64,000 nucleotides of DNA from Primulina eburnea. Its lineage: Eukaryota; Streptophyta; Magnoliopsida; Lamiales; Gesneriaceae. Both the position numbers and the translations under genes were made by a program. The notes below the pieces were generated by a model, which saw only the letters and a list, made by a program, of their open reading frames with translations, made no database searches and was not told the DNA's origin. The DNA lies in assembly GCF_022965805.1 (NCBI RefSeq), contig NC_133104.1, forward strand, positions 42,266,682 through 42,330,681, read 5' to 3'. This document shows, in pieces, positions 45,949 to 57,922 of the stretch; the first letter of the stretch is position 1; the number at the start of each line of letters is the position of its first letter.

Positions 45949-48900
45949 CTAGTAGGACAACAACCTATTGTTGGAAAGAAATAACCATCTGCAACTATAG
46001 GTACAACGTAGTATGGTAGCCAGAAGCGGATACTTTAAGGATATAAACATGACCGGCACGGTTGCGAAGAAAAACAGAAGAACAGTTACCGATGCTAATC
46101 CATGTTGATAGAAAATAAGACAGGTGCAGAAGGAAACCATCATAGCCGCTATGGACACGAAAAGGGATGCCACCCCAATCACCATCCAAAAAGGTAACGA
46201 GTCCAGGAAATCGTCTTCGGCATAACGAGATGTCAGTATGGACAGAAACATGAGCATTGATGTCAAAGAAGATAGGGTAGCCACTGCCTCGGACATAGGA
46301 AAAACAATAAAAAACCTCTTGTTCTGTAGACTTGGAGTACCGGCGTTGTTGTACCCACCGGGCACTGTAAAGGCAGTTGTGAAAACAACTGTGGCAATTA
46401 GCATCGCAACTAGCATGCATGATTTTGCCATTTGTTTCATCATTTTTTCACCTTCTTTCATCAATCCTTGGTGCTCTGAGATGAATACATCGTGTGGTGT
46501 TTGACCTTGATGGTTTTTCTCGTTTCGGTGTGATGGTTTGACCAACTTTTCGACTTCCTTAAACCACAGTACTTCTCGTTGCATCTGAAGAGCTGCTCCT
46601 GGTAAGAGATTGAGCTGATTTTGAGGGGCTAGCCTGCCGGCCAAATGCATTATGTTATTGCCTTGGGTGTCTACATATGTCAGTATCAAATCTCTCACAC
46701 CGGGTACTTCGTATATTAAATTGAAGCATTGGGCATGGCGATGCAAAACAGCGATATGAAATATGCTGTGTTTGGACTCGTTAACTTTGTACAGGAAATC
46801 TGGATAAAGACGAATCAGCTCGACCAAGAATTCTCCATTTTCAGATTCTACGGCTGTAAAAAGCAGTTTCAAATTAACGTTTCCAAAAGCTTCCATACTA
46901 TTAGCTTCCCCTGTTTCGATATCATTTTGTTGATGGCGTGATGCGGTAAGATCCCAAAGATATTGGAGCAATGCATATGCATCACACGATCCATCGTCGT
47001 CATCTGCTGACAGTAATTGAAGCGGCAGCTGCATGTTACGAGGCAGCACTGGAGCTACTGTACATATACTCGGAATTCATGCATAAACAACAAAAATAAC
47101 ATTTAGCAAGGTATAGATAGTTACAAACATAACGAAATACATTTGCAAAATCACCAACTTGCGCGGGCAATGGTTCCGATCCAGCCGAGTCCTTGTTGCA
47201 TGGTGTCAACAGGGCCAGGAAATGCTGACGGAGTCCTTGCAAGCACTTGCAAAGGTGTCTCCCCGTCGCCATCTTCAAGCCCAGCTAGCATGTTATTTTG
47301 TTGTAAGATTCTAATGGCCAGATCTGCATCCATGAATTGTTCAGTTGATGTATACATTATCCTACTCAATCCATTCTTAAATGAGATTAAAATGAAACCC
47401 TCGCGATGTATTTTTAATACTCACCATACAATCCGGAGGCGATGGATGTCGTAAGAAGCCTAATCTGTTCGTTCTCATCCCACGTCTCAAAATTGGATAA
47501 TGGGAAAAGATAATCGACCATGTCGTGGTGGCCTAACAAGGCCGCCATGTAGAGTGGGGTGACACTCCCACTACCACGCATCGTGGGCAACTTTTTGTTC
47601 TTCTCTACCATCATGGAAGCAATAGGGACATGCCCGGCGACGGCAGCAAAACTGAGTGCTGTGTTTCCCTTTTGATTCTGTATTTCCAGTATATGAGAAG
47701 ATTGGTCGTCGCCCATCTTTTCCAGTAAATTAGCAACAAAAGGGGCATGTCCTTCCAAAGCAGCAATATGGAAAGCAGTTTCTCCCCCTTCTGTTATGCG
47801 AGATTTACCCAATGTAATATCGTTGGCCAACAATCTTTCAGCAACCTCCCAATCGCCCTTCAATGCTGCTTTGTGCATAGGAACACACCCACTCAGGTAT
47901 CTTGCTTCTGTGCACAAACCAACTCGAACGTTAAACATAGAGTGAGTGCTTTATCATTTGGTCAAAGAATTCAGACAAATTAGATCGTGGATAATGTTAA
48001 TTAATTTGATCATAAACTAATTATATAAGGAAAGATAAGATTGACTTTGGATAATTCACAAAATATTCATAGTTTAATATTTCAATATGGCGATGCCACT
48101 AAGGATGACAACATATGGGACATGTTTGGCCAAACCTGAGATCCCATAATCCGATAGATTGGACCCATTAAAAACTATATATGGTTGAATATAATAAAAA
48201 TATAAATAAATTATTACTGTTATATATACATTTATGCTTACTTATGTATACACACGAATTCTTACACAGGGCCGACCGACAGGGTTTAAAACTGGTCTAT
48301 TACCATCCTTAAGTGTTATATCAGCATAATGTCCAAAAAAATAAAAACAAAAAAAAAATTATATGAAAAATAAAATTTGAAAACATATTAATAGGACAAA
48401 AATAAAATAAAAACCAAATATGTGGCCAAAATTGTAATTCCCCTTTCACAAATTACCTTGAATATAAATATATTTTTAAAGGAAACAACACAGTTGATCC
48501 AACCAGTTGCCCAAAATTAGATTTTGATATTTTAATTAGTTAATTTAGATTTTCACGCAATAATATTTTTTCGTGGTATTAATTATACCGGATATTAGTG
48601 TCACATTTCGACGAAAAATCATTAACTAAAAGTATGAATAACAAGTTGTTGCACTGATTAAGACCTATTTTTGACTAATTAAATAGTCAATATCCAATAT
48701 AATTTAGGCTAATACATAGGTCGAAAATTTCTATTTTTTTAGATATGGTTGCATTGATAGCTAGGTGTGATATTCATGACCAAATTTGCGATATAATAAA
48801 TAAAATATATTTAAAATTTTCTTTTATTTAAAAATGAATAAAAAATTAGGATTCTATTTTTATTTTTAGGTTGAATTTTGTTTCACTTATGGTAGGGATG

Positions 48901-49560
48901 GCAATGGGTAGGGTATGGGTCGGATTTGATACATCCATCCTCATACCCATTTATTAAATTCATCCCCATACCCATACCCATCGGGTATTGAATTTCATCA
49001 CCATCCTCATACCCATCGGATTATCGGATACCCATACCCTACCCAAATACCCTATTATCATATACAATTGAATTTTTTCAAATTTAAATTGTTTCAATGA
49101 AGTTATGAATATTTAAAAAATTATTTAAATGAACAATAAGAAAAATTATTATTGATAAAAAGTTGCAAAGTAAACTTTATAAAAAAAATAACAAAATATT
49201 AAAAATAGTTTATATTAGTTGAACAAAAGTACACAATTTAACAAAAATAAATTATTTTTCAATTTTTAAGTCAAACATGAAATAAACTTACCAATGAAGA
49301 AGATGAAAAATTGAATGAAAAATAAAAGAGCGGTAAAATCTTGAAACGTAAAAGTGAAAGTGAAAGGGAAGAGAAAAGAAAAAGTATCGATTTACTTGGA
49401 TTTGAGAAAATGAATCTTTAATATAAATAAATATAATTACTATATATACACATATATACATACATACATATATATATATATAAAGAGAAAATAAAAGTAT
49501 CGATTTACTTAGATTTGAGAAAATGAATTTTTAATATAAATAAATATAATTACTATATAT

Positions 49561-49606
<46 letters not shown>

Positions 49607-52369
49607 TAATTTAAACGGGTATTCGGGTAGGGCGTGGGTCGGATTATATCAAATCCGTCTCCATACCCAAACCCGAAAAACCCCATACCCGATCACCCAA
49701 TTATTTAATCGGGTCTAAAAATCCCTCCATACCCTCTTCTATTCGGGTCGGGTATCGGATCCTCCAACGGGTTCGGAGGAAATTGCCATCCCTAACTTAT
49801 GGTACATAGAGTAAAGATTTATTTTTATAATTAATTTTATCTTCAAAGACAACATACTATTTTTGAGTTAATTCACTATTTTAATTTTCAATTAATGATT
49901 TATTCTTAATTTCAATTTTAATGTGAAATTATTAGTATTTAAAAGTTGTAACTCATTTTCATAAATTCCTTTCAATGTGATAATTAATTTCTCCTAATTA
50001 AATTGTCAACCTTTCATGTAACTTTTGTGTATTATATAAATCTTCCCAACCCATTTTCATTTTTCTTAAAAAGAGAGTGGAGAGACAAACCATAAACCCT
50101 ATATTTTATCACCACCAAATTTACTAAGTCAATTTATTTTATTTTGCCAATTTGCCACCGTCAATTTATTGCCTTCCATATTAATATCTACTTGATCTTT
50201 TTATTAAGTTAGAATAGTGGCATAAGGATTGAAGGGCACTGAAAATGATCGTATTTTATGTTGATACATATTGGGCATTGCTTACTTGTAGATATTTAAG
50301 GATTTTTTTATGAAATATAATTATTAAACTATGTCATAAAGTTGATGATAGAAGATGATCAATAATAGTTTCCACTATATGAAAGTGAGATCGAGGTAAA
50401 CAGACTTATATATGTGTTTTAAAATAATGATGTTTCTTTTTTTGAAAACTCAATCGTGCACTACTTGTTTTATGTCTTTTGATTCCATATATGTTCGTTC
50501 CGCATGATTCCTCTATTATTTCACGATATCTTGAAAATGCACTGTTATGATTCGAATTAAAAGTGGGGCAATGAAATTTCCGAAACATGATATGATAAGG
50601 CTCTGATGCGGTGTGTTATAATACCGTTCATTTGGCCTCACCCCTTAGAAGAGTAAGATATATGGGACTGATCATTAAACCATGAATAATTAGATGAATA
50701 ACATGTCTTGTTTTGATATGTTTTGATGTCTTGTTTTGAGTTCTTTGTCTCATGTCTTTATTCATATTGTGATATGTTCTACGAAAATTCACCTTTGAAC
50801 TCATATTATATGTATATTTAAATATTCCGGTATACAATTGGATTTCACATGCTGAACACTCACTCCCTCATTTCTCTCCTCAGATAAGAATGAAAAAGAA
50901 CTCGAAGAGGAATAGTATACATAATCTTGGGCTGATTAAAGAAGAGACATTTAGAAGTGCTACTATTATTTGATTTTCCTACGATGATAAGTTTTAGCTT
51001 TCGCTGATGTATTTGATTATGTTTTATACTTTGGAATGTAAGAACAAATTTGTCATGAAAATAATATATATACTAGTTTTTGGTTAAATCATATAATATG
51101 AGGCTTGTTGTTTTTAAACTTTATTTGAAAACAATAACGATGCCGTGCTCCAGGTTCGGGGCGAGACATTAGGTTTTTTTAAATATAAAATGATATTTAG
51201 TGGAACTTTTTAATTTTTAAGAGTAAATAAAATAGACAGAAGCTGAAATTCTAAATAAAATAAAAAAAAGTTTTTGCACGTTGCTACTGTAAATTATTCT
51301 CTTTAAAAAGATTTATTTCTACACACACTAAATAATTTATGTACGTCGTGAAAATGAACTTTTAAATAAGTCAAAAAAAAAATGAACTTTTAAAATAAGC
51401 TGTTTTGGCCGATTAATAAAGTTGATCGATCTATAATCAATAATTATTATAATTGAATCGACAAACGGCATATAAAAAAGTATAAAATACGTCATATATT
51501 TTGTCACTCACTCCATAGGTTATAAAATTAATTGCGTGGCTCATTATAAATACACACACGTTGGGATCATGCATGCATGATATTTGTGGCCCGCCCGGAC
51601 CACCTCACCCACCTTCCCACTTTCTTTTCAAATATTTACATATATAATTTTACAAGATTTTTGTTCTGGAGTAGCAAACATTGGAGGAATTAAATATATT
51701 ATAAATGTATATATAATTTTACACACACATATAAATATATATTGATATATCGGAAGGATCCCGGGTCATCCTTGGACTCGGATAGAGTAAGAAAAGCCGG
51801 GAGCCTAGAGTCGATCCCGGAAAGCCAAGAAAAGACTGGGTGAGAGTCCGTCCGGGAAAAGGAAGAATACCTCATTTAAATTATCCCCAGTATGCATCAA
51901 ACCGGGAAGTCATCAATTAGACTAATATATATTCATACAAACCTACACTCTCAGCCTAGTTTGAGCAGCGTAAGAAGACCAAGAACTGTGCAGACGTTGG
52001 ATCAAGACTTATGACCGGACACTGAAAACAAGATCATTATTACGATCTCTCCCTATAAATACTAAGATTTGCTCGATCGTTGGGGGGATATTCACTCATC
52101 TTTTTTCATAAGTATTCACTATATACTCACCATATAACACTCTCTTTTCCTCTAAGTGAATATTTCACTGACTTAGCGTCGTAGTGACTGCACCGAAAAA
52201 GCTCTGACGCCCACTAACGTTGTTTATTTTTCAATATATGTATATAATTGTAGAAACCGAAATATCGACACTCTAGCTAGTACTTACGAGTTGATGAAAG
52301 AAGTTGAGTGGCTCTTCGTTCGAGCTTTAGCTTCTCATGGTTCACTTTTTTCGACTGGTAGATCCCCAT
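45949..52369 (-). CDS. Ankyrin-repeat membrane protein with PGG domain (ACD6/ITN1-like)
   Basis: Four minus-strand exons in phase: 52369-52288, 47907-47425, 47323-47159, 47057-45949; 612 residues. Exon 1 (MGIYQSKKVNHEKLKLERR...) was found by its strong donor (CTC then GTAAGT) and its phase, which joins exactly to QARYLSGCVPMHKAALKGDW. Residues about 35-185 and 310-395 hold ankyrin repeats (GGETAFHIAALEGHAPFVANL, GNTALSFAAVAGHVPIASMM, SVTPLYMAALLGHHDMVDYL, HSIFHIAVLHRHAQCFNLIY, GNNIMHLAGRLAP). The PGG domain starts near 440 (GEKMMKQMAKSCMLVAMLIA), has VPGG at about 475-478, and gives four membrane helices. Such proteins sit in the plasma membrane and act in defence (ACD6) or salt response (ITN1). 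Intron 1 is 4.4 kb and transposon-filled. Exon 1 and the intron 3 donor (AA then GTTGGT) are the less certain parts. Confidence 0.85.
48893..49794. mobile_element. hAT-type non-autonomous element in ankyrin-gene intron 1
   Basis: The ends TAGGGATGGCAAT and ATTGCCATCCCTA are exact 13-bp inverted repeats. Both sides carry the identical 8-bp duplication ACTTATGG (48885-48892 and 49795-49802), diagnostic of hAT insertion. 902 bp, no transposase. Subterminal regions are packed with CCCATACCC / GGGTATGGG-type units in both orientations. The middle contains a tandem duplication of about 110 bp (AAAGTATCGATTTACTTGGA near 49381 and again near 49493) and an (AT)n tract near 49568-49602. Confidence 0.9.
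50100..51175. repeat. Possible gypsy-type LTR-like fragment
   Basis: Non-coding DNA ending CCGTGCTCCAGGTTCGGGGCGAGACA, of which the last part resembles the CGGGGCGTGACA-type termini seen on many plant repeats. A TCACATGCTGAACACTCACT stretch lies near 50845. No domain, partner LTR or target duplication was shown. Inside intron 1 of the ankyrin gene. Confidence 0.25.
51743..52233 (+). mobile_element. Probable solo LTR, CCCGGG-rich family (copy 1)
   Basis: TGATATATCGGAAGGATCCC at the left and TTTTTCA at the right suit TG...CA termini, about 491 bp. It contains CCCTATAAATACTAAG (promoter TATA, near 52047) and ends with GACTTAGCGTCGTAGTGACTG and GACGCCCAC, typical of LTR R/U5 DNA. The second copy at 53.7 kb shares GGGTCATC, GGACTCG, TATAAATACT, GCTCGATC-like blocks and ACTCTC...TTTCCT. 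No internal retrotransposon domains lie nearby. It ends only 54 bases from the donor of ankyrin exon 1. Confidence 0.6.
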
Positions 52370-52740
52370 TCTCTAGCTTGTTAACACCTAAATATATATA
52401 CAAAAACGTCCATTAACAATCTTTAAACGCAAATTAATCAACATGATCATTTCGGGATCATAACCCTTTCACACCATGTGAAATATATCTATGATCCTCG
52501 ACACGACTTTTTCATGGCGATCATTAATATCGCCCGACGTGAATTACACATGATTTTTCACAGTAGATATATCAGTGAGCGCGCGTACATCTCAAATTGT
52601 TAATTACGCTCTTTAATCAAGAAGAGTAGTAATAATTAGGTACGTACCGGCCGGCTGGGAGGATGGAGCGAAGGGAAGAACCAATGGCAGTGGCAGAGTT
52701 CGCTTCACTAGCTTATTTAACTGTTTAATGGAGTGGAGTG
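52370..52740 (-). promoter_or_regulatory. 5' leader and probable promoter of the ankyrin gene
   Basis: On the minus strand, an acceptor-like TAG lies at 52388-52390, just before the ATG at 52369. A CCGGCCG then GTACGT donor-like site near 52650 suggests a non-coding first exon around 52650-52740 and a short 5'-UTR intron. The exact transcription start is not visible. Confidence 0.35.
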
Positions 52741-53698
52741 GGTTTGGAGTTTCTTTCCGAAAGTCTTGGTCATTTCCGAAATTGCCAAGTAATTACATTT
52801 GTTTCCCAGCTAACTCGGTATTTATAATTCAAACTGATTTCAATCCAATTATTGAGCACGTACGTAGGGACCTACACCACGAATATCAAATATAATTAGA
52901 TTAGTAAAGAAAATTAAATGTAGTAATAAAATCATAAAATAAAAAGGCAGTTTTCCTGCTGGCCACATATTTATAAACTTTGGTTTTTGACAAAAACTTG
53001 TGTGATACGGTCTCACAGGTCGTATTTGTGAGACAAATCTTTTATTTGGGTCATCCATGAAAAAATATTACTTTTTATGCTAATAGTATTACTTTTTATT
53101 ATAAATATCCATAGGGTTGACCCGTCTCACATATTAAGATCCGTGAAACGGTCTCACATGATATCCATTCTTGGTTTTTAATTGTGCGGATGAAAGGGAC
53201 TTGACGCCCAACATCGACTTTCTTTGAAATTGCTTGATTGTAAAAAGGGTCCTTTCTCTACTCCACCAAAACAAGAAAGCAAATTAATTTCTTATTTTTC
53301 TTCAGGCGGCCGTGGAAAGGCATCGACAATGGGTCTATGCATGCATGTCTTGTCTAGAATAATTTTTTTTAACAAAATAAAAATATGCACATGAAGTGTT
53401 TGTTGTGGTCATTGGTCAATGTTTAATCGTTTTTTTTTTTTTTTTGGTTTCGTCTTCAATCTACTTCCACCTCTTGTTAGTTAATTATCGGGATTTTTAT
53501 AGAGTCTCATTTTTACGATATAATTGGCACGAAAATAGTTAACCAAATTTGTTATATGATTATATTGTATGTTTTTATTAATTATTTTAAACTTTAATTT
53601 TTAATTCATGTAGGATAAGAATATTTAAGTGTCAAATACATTAAATACATATTATTTGAATCAATGAAAATCCGTTTAATCATATCATACCTAACTAG
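52741..53698. other. Intergenic upstream of the ankyrin gene
   Basis: Apart from the GTGAGAC repeat at 52997-53160, nothing but AT-rich DNA and a T-run near 53430. Confidence 0.5.
52997..53160 (+). repeat. GTGAGAC palindromic repeat, full copy
   Basis: Starts CTTGTGTGATACGGTCTCAC and ends ATCCGTGAAACGGTCTCACA. The interior matches the 43.2-kb copy block by block (TCGTATTTGTGAGACAAATC, TTTGGGTCATCCATG, TTACTTTTTATGCTAATAG, ATAGGGTTGACCCGTCTCAC). Confidence 0.8.
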
Positions 53699-54330
53699 CG
53701 ATATCTTGGAAAGAGTCGGGTCATCTTCGGACTCGAACAGATTGATTGGGAGCTCAAGGATACCAAGAGGAAGACCAGTCTGGCTAAATATAGTATTCTT
53801 ATATAAACCATCATTGAGTATGCAACAACTAAAGAATGGTTTAGACTAGACAAATCCGGCCCCCAACTTATCCCGGACAATAAAAGGAAATTAAGATAAT
53901 GCGGTCAGGGACACTGTCTGTATCCTCACATCATGGCCACTTCCGGAGAATCTCGGATAGACCTCAATAATGGGCCCACGGGTATGGATCATCGTACTTC
54001 GAAATCATTCAGTTAGAGCACGTAGGGGTGATTTAACAAGACTGAAGACTGTATGGGTTGTCAGCAGAGACAGTGTCAGGTTGGCAGAACATGGACAACC
54101 ATTTGATTATGAGGAATAGCCAGACATTGAAAATAAGATAATCATTATCTTTTTCCTTATAAATACTCATGTTTTCTCGATCATCACAGACATTCGCTTA
54201 ACATTTATCACAAGCACCAACTAAATACTCAAGAGATAGCACTCTCGTTTCCTTTGCGTAAATATTTGATTGATTTAAGTGTGGGAGTGACTACGTCAGA
54301 AACTCTTCCGGCGCTCCACTATCTGGACTA
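53699..54330 (+). mobile_element. Probable solo LTR, CCCGGG-rich family (copy 2)
   Basis: Begins near CGATATCTTGGAAAGAGTCG and ends after GTGGGAGTGACTACGTCAG and CGGCGCTCCAC. A TATA motif (CCTTATAAATACTCATG) lies near 54157 and an ACTCTCGTTTCC block near 54240. It has the same order and direction as copy 1 but is clearly diverged. Exact termini and target duplication were not determined. Confidence 0.5.
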
Positions 54331-54411
54331 TATAAATTAATAACTAATATATTATTAATTCCTTTCATGTAATATAACTTTTGAAGTCTAAAATTAAAAA
54401 TTTAGAAAGAT

Positions 54412-54436
54412 AATACAATACAATACAATACAATAA
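54412..54436. repeat. Pentanucleotide microsatellite (ATACA)n
   Basis: AATACAATACAATACAATAC and so on, about five units. Confidence 0.85.
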
Positions 54437-54869
54437 TTTCTGTCACGATCCAAGTTCGACAAATGTCCTCACTTCACCGAGACGAGCTTTTTCAACGTGC
54501 TTATATCCTCACTCACACACATCCTATAAAACTTCTCAAGAGGCCACTTATCCCAATATTGAATCAAGTCAAACACGCTTAACTTTTGTATTATTACGTG
54601 ATTAACTTATGAAAAGAGAATGCACATTCTTGATATGAATAATAAATATAAAAGATTTTATACATCTCATTTTAGTGGGAGATCAATTCTTTTATGATCT
54701 CCGTAACCCATTCACTGGTAGAGTTTCCATCTTTCATGTAGTAATAACTCATATTGTAGACTATGTACTTACTACCTTGGGAATTGCGGACCATGTATTG
54801 TCTTATGATCTTTGGCTCCAGCTAGCACAATCTCCGAAAATAATTGTATATATATTTCTATGTTCAGGT

Positions 54870-55557
54870 TAGGAGTGAACATAGTTTGATTAAAATCGAA
54901 ATAATCGATCGGACCGAAAAATTCTGTTTTATCGGTTTTTCGGTCGGTTACGTTTTCAAAATTAAAAAAATTCGTTTTTTCGGTTCGATTTACGGTTTTG
55001 ATCCCCAGAAAACCGAAATAACCGAACCGACTATATTATATTTAACTATAGGGTTTTTTGTATAATGAGTTAATAAATTAGCCTTAATAATGTGACAAAT
55101 CAAATATTGAGAATTGGAAGTTCAAATTGTTATTGAAGCTCATATTGTTAAATTTATTGAGATTTGAGATGTAAAATTTATGTGCTATTTTGGAGTATGA
55201 GAATTGGAATTTAATGAATATTGTGTATCTTTTTATTGAAGAGCTATTGTTTGAAATTGTATTTCAAATTGTTATTGAAGCTTAGAATGTTAAGTCATAC
55301 GTGTATTGTAATCATATATGTTTTACTCATCTACTATCATTGTTTTTTTTATATGTGTTGCGTCCATCAAACATCAAGTGATGTACAATTTTATTTCTTG
55401 ACAAAATATTATATAACCGCATATAACCAGACCGTATTACAAAAAACCGGACCGAATCGTAACAAAATGGTTTGGTTTTGGACCAGATATATTCAAAACC
55501 GAAAAATCGAACCATTATAGAGAAAAATCGGACCGAACCGACCGGCGCCCACACCTA
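54870..55557. mobile_element. hAT-like MITE
   Basis: Begins TAGGAGTGAAC and ends CGCCCACACCTA. The flanks GTTCAGGT (54862-54869) and GTTCACGT (55558-55565) are a 7-of-8 match, consistent with an ageing hAT 8-bp duplication. Both subterminal regions are rich in CGGTTCGG / CCGAACCG-type units in opposite orientation. The interior is AT-rich and without transposase. Confidence 0.65.
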
Positions 55558-55569
55558 GTTCACGTCATA

Positions 55570-55698
55570 AATTAATAATCCACTAAATTAGTAAAGATTA
55601 TTAAATATTATATTTGTTTAGGACATAATTAACTAATTAATAATCTACTAAATTAGTAAAGATTATTAAATATTATATTTGTTAGGACATAATTAACA
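55570..55698. repeat. Tandem duplication, about 65-bp unit, two copies
   Basis: AATTAATAATCCACTAAATT at 55570 recurs as AATTAATAATCTACTAAATT at 55635, and the whole unit to GGACATAATTAAC is repeated with only a few changes. Confidence 0.85.
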
Positions 55699-56932
55699 AA
55701 CCCAAGAACGTCTAGTAGCCAACAAACGACATACAACATATAAGCTTAAAGACTTTTCATCTACCTAATCTGCAATTCCAAAACTCTCCCTTAAATAAAA
55801 TATATCGTTTCTATGGTCGTTCAAATCCCAAATCTTCAAACTTCAATATATTGGGTTATAGGCCAAATATGACTATTTCAAAGAGGTACCATTAATCTGC
55901 AATAATTATCAGACAAGCGTGAAGAATCCTTATACATCAGAACTCATGTCACGAAGAGTTGTCTTTCTAGCCAAATTCAAAATTCTGATACTACAAATTT
56001 CAAAATAAAGTTTCTACATAACATGGTTACGTAACCGATTTGAACTTGGATTAATCACATTCGACGCAACTAAGTCGTACTTACAGATGAGTCAAATCTT
56101 TTTAATGAAAATGAGGTGCTTGATTAGCAGTTTTCACCGCATTGTTTGAAAGATATTAAGCCCACAACAATCAATATAACTTGATTGAACCTTATCACAA
56201 TTTACGTCCACCCTATAATCAAAACTCAAACTCCAACTATAATTTAGTTTCATTTTTAAAGAAATATTCATGTCGTCTTTCTGTGGTCCGGACACATTTT
56301 TATAAATAATATATATGGATATATAAAAATGAAACATTTTAGCCTATTATTGAATGAATTGTGTTTACTTTTTTCATCATTAAATTTGATTTTTTTAAAA
56401 TGAAATTATAGGAAAGTTACATTTTTATCTAATAATTGTACCTTTTTTATTATATGTTATCAATAATTCACTTTCTTATTCTAAAATATCCAATGTCATA
56501 TGTATTCTATTATATTAACGAATGAGATATGTTATGTATGTGTAAAATAATGATAATTCTTATATAAATGATGATTATATTCATAAATTGATCGAGTTGA
56601 CTCATAAAGTTTTGTTATATTTTAATTATTATTTGGATAAAGATAATGTAATTAATTAAATATGTGATTTGTAGAGATAATATATGTATTTTTGAATTTT
56701 TAAAGTGGAATATATATTATAGTTATAAGTAAATTATATGATATTTGTAAATATTATTTGAATAAGGATATTGCAATTATATTAAATATGTTATTTGTAG
56801 AGATACTATGTGAATTTTTAAATTAGATTATATATTATAATTATGATCAACTTAATTATATGAAAATTACTTGTCTAAATCAATAATATATTTTCGTAAA
56901 AACTAATTTGTATAACAAAATCATGTCGCTTC
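55699..56932. other. Intergenic, AT-rich
   Basis: No gene is supported. The small minus-strand ORF at 56134-56337 has no domain. Confidence 0.5.
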
Positions 56933-57209
56933 TGTTGAAAATAAATTATTTGAATATTGAAAAGTAATAGTTGAATATTTGAATGTTGAAAATAAGAGTT
57001 GTAAAGTTAGAAATTTGTGTGTGATGATTTAGGTAATGATGTATTTTATTTTTTGGATTATGTGTAATGAAACTCTATAAATAGATCTCTCATTTGTGAA
57101 GAAAATCACAATTGAGTAGAGAAAAAAATATTATAAAATGTGTAGTTTGGTAAATTTTGAGAGTTTGAGATTTTTACTTTTTACCATAAATTTTTATTTT
57201 TTTACAACA
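56933..57209 (+). repeat. 5' LTR of the copia element
   Basis: 277 bp, TG...CA ends, with TATA motif CTCTATAAATAG near 57072. Paired with 62852-63128. Confidence 0.95.
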
Positions 57210-57222
57210 CGTTATCAGCACG
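57210..57222 (+). other. Probable primer-binding site
   Basis: CGTTATCAGCACG follows the 5' LTR directly. It shares the TATCAG core with, but is not, the common plant copia initiator-Met site TGGTATCAGAGC. The priming tRNA is therefore uncertain. Confidence 0.45.
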
Positions 57223-57733
57223 AAACTCTAAAAGTCCTACATACTTTTCCAAGCTCCAAACAGAAGAAAAATGTAACAAAAGTAATTATATTTATTTTAC
57301 TGTTATTTATTTATTGTGTATTTATTTAATATACAATATAATGTTATTATTAGAAATAATAAAAATAAATTTTTCATAAACTTGTTATAAATCCTGGGAG
57401 GATGTTAAGACGACATCCCACAATCCCGGTAAGGGATACGACAAGTATAAAAGCCTATAAGGTTTTTAAGCAAAATAAATTATGACACTCATTATAATAT
57501 TATGATATGATATATAATTATTTAAACATGTCTAATATTATATACATCATATTATTACCATAAAATTATACAAATACATACATTTATTTTTTTGTACACC
57601 AACGGTCATAAATGGTAAAAAAAAAGCTAGTTTTTGCCCTATAAATATGATATCACAAACGCATTCAATCACTACAACTTTCTCTTCTTCTCTAAAAATT
57701 ATTCTTCATCAAATTTTTCGAAGAAAAAAGAAG

Positions 57734-57889
57734 ATGGCTTTCTCAAAGTTATTTTTAATTATTTTGGTTATCATACTCACGAGTCTTGTATTTATCGGAG
57801 AATATCCTCATCGTGCGTTTTCTTTATTTTTACAAATGCTTGTACTTGTTGTTTATCCGTTACTTTGTATTGCAATATTTATTAACTAA
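57734..57889 (+). CDS. Small hydrophobic ORF in the retrotransposon leader (51 aa)
   Basis: ATG at 57734 (context AAGATGGCT) opens a 51-residue frame: MAFSKLFLIILVIILTSLVF, then GEYPHRAF, then a second hydrophobic stretch LFLQMLVLVVYPLLCIAIFI. Two membrane-spanning segments are predicted by eye. It lies between the 5' LTR and gag, ends 34 bases before the gag ATG, and is intact while gag and pol are broken. I do not recognise a family. It could be a chance ORF, a translated leader peptide affecting gag, or an accessory protein. Confidence 0.4.
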   Translation: MAFSKLFLIILVIILTSLVFIGEYPHRAFSLFLQMLVLVVYPLLCIAIFIN

Positions 57890-57922
57890 TAAAATGCATC
57901 GTAATTTTTTTTTAGTACCACC

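Noticed and set aside
45995..46420. 141-residue minus-strand ORF
   Set aside because: Shadow in another frame of the PGG membrane domain of the ankyrin gene.
51743..54330. A single LTR retrotransposon with the two CCCGGG-rich LTRs as its ends
   Set aside because: No gag-pol, primer site or purine tract between them, the two are clearly diverged, and a host gene start lies between.
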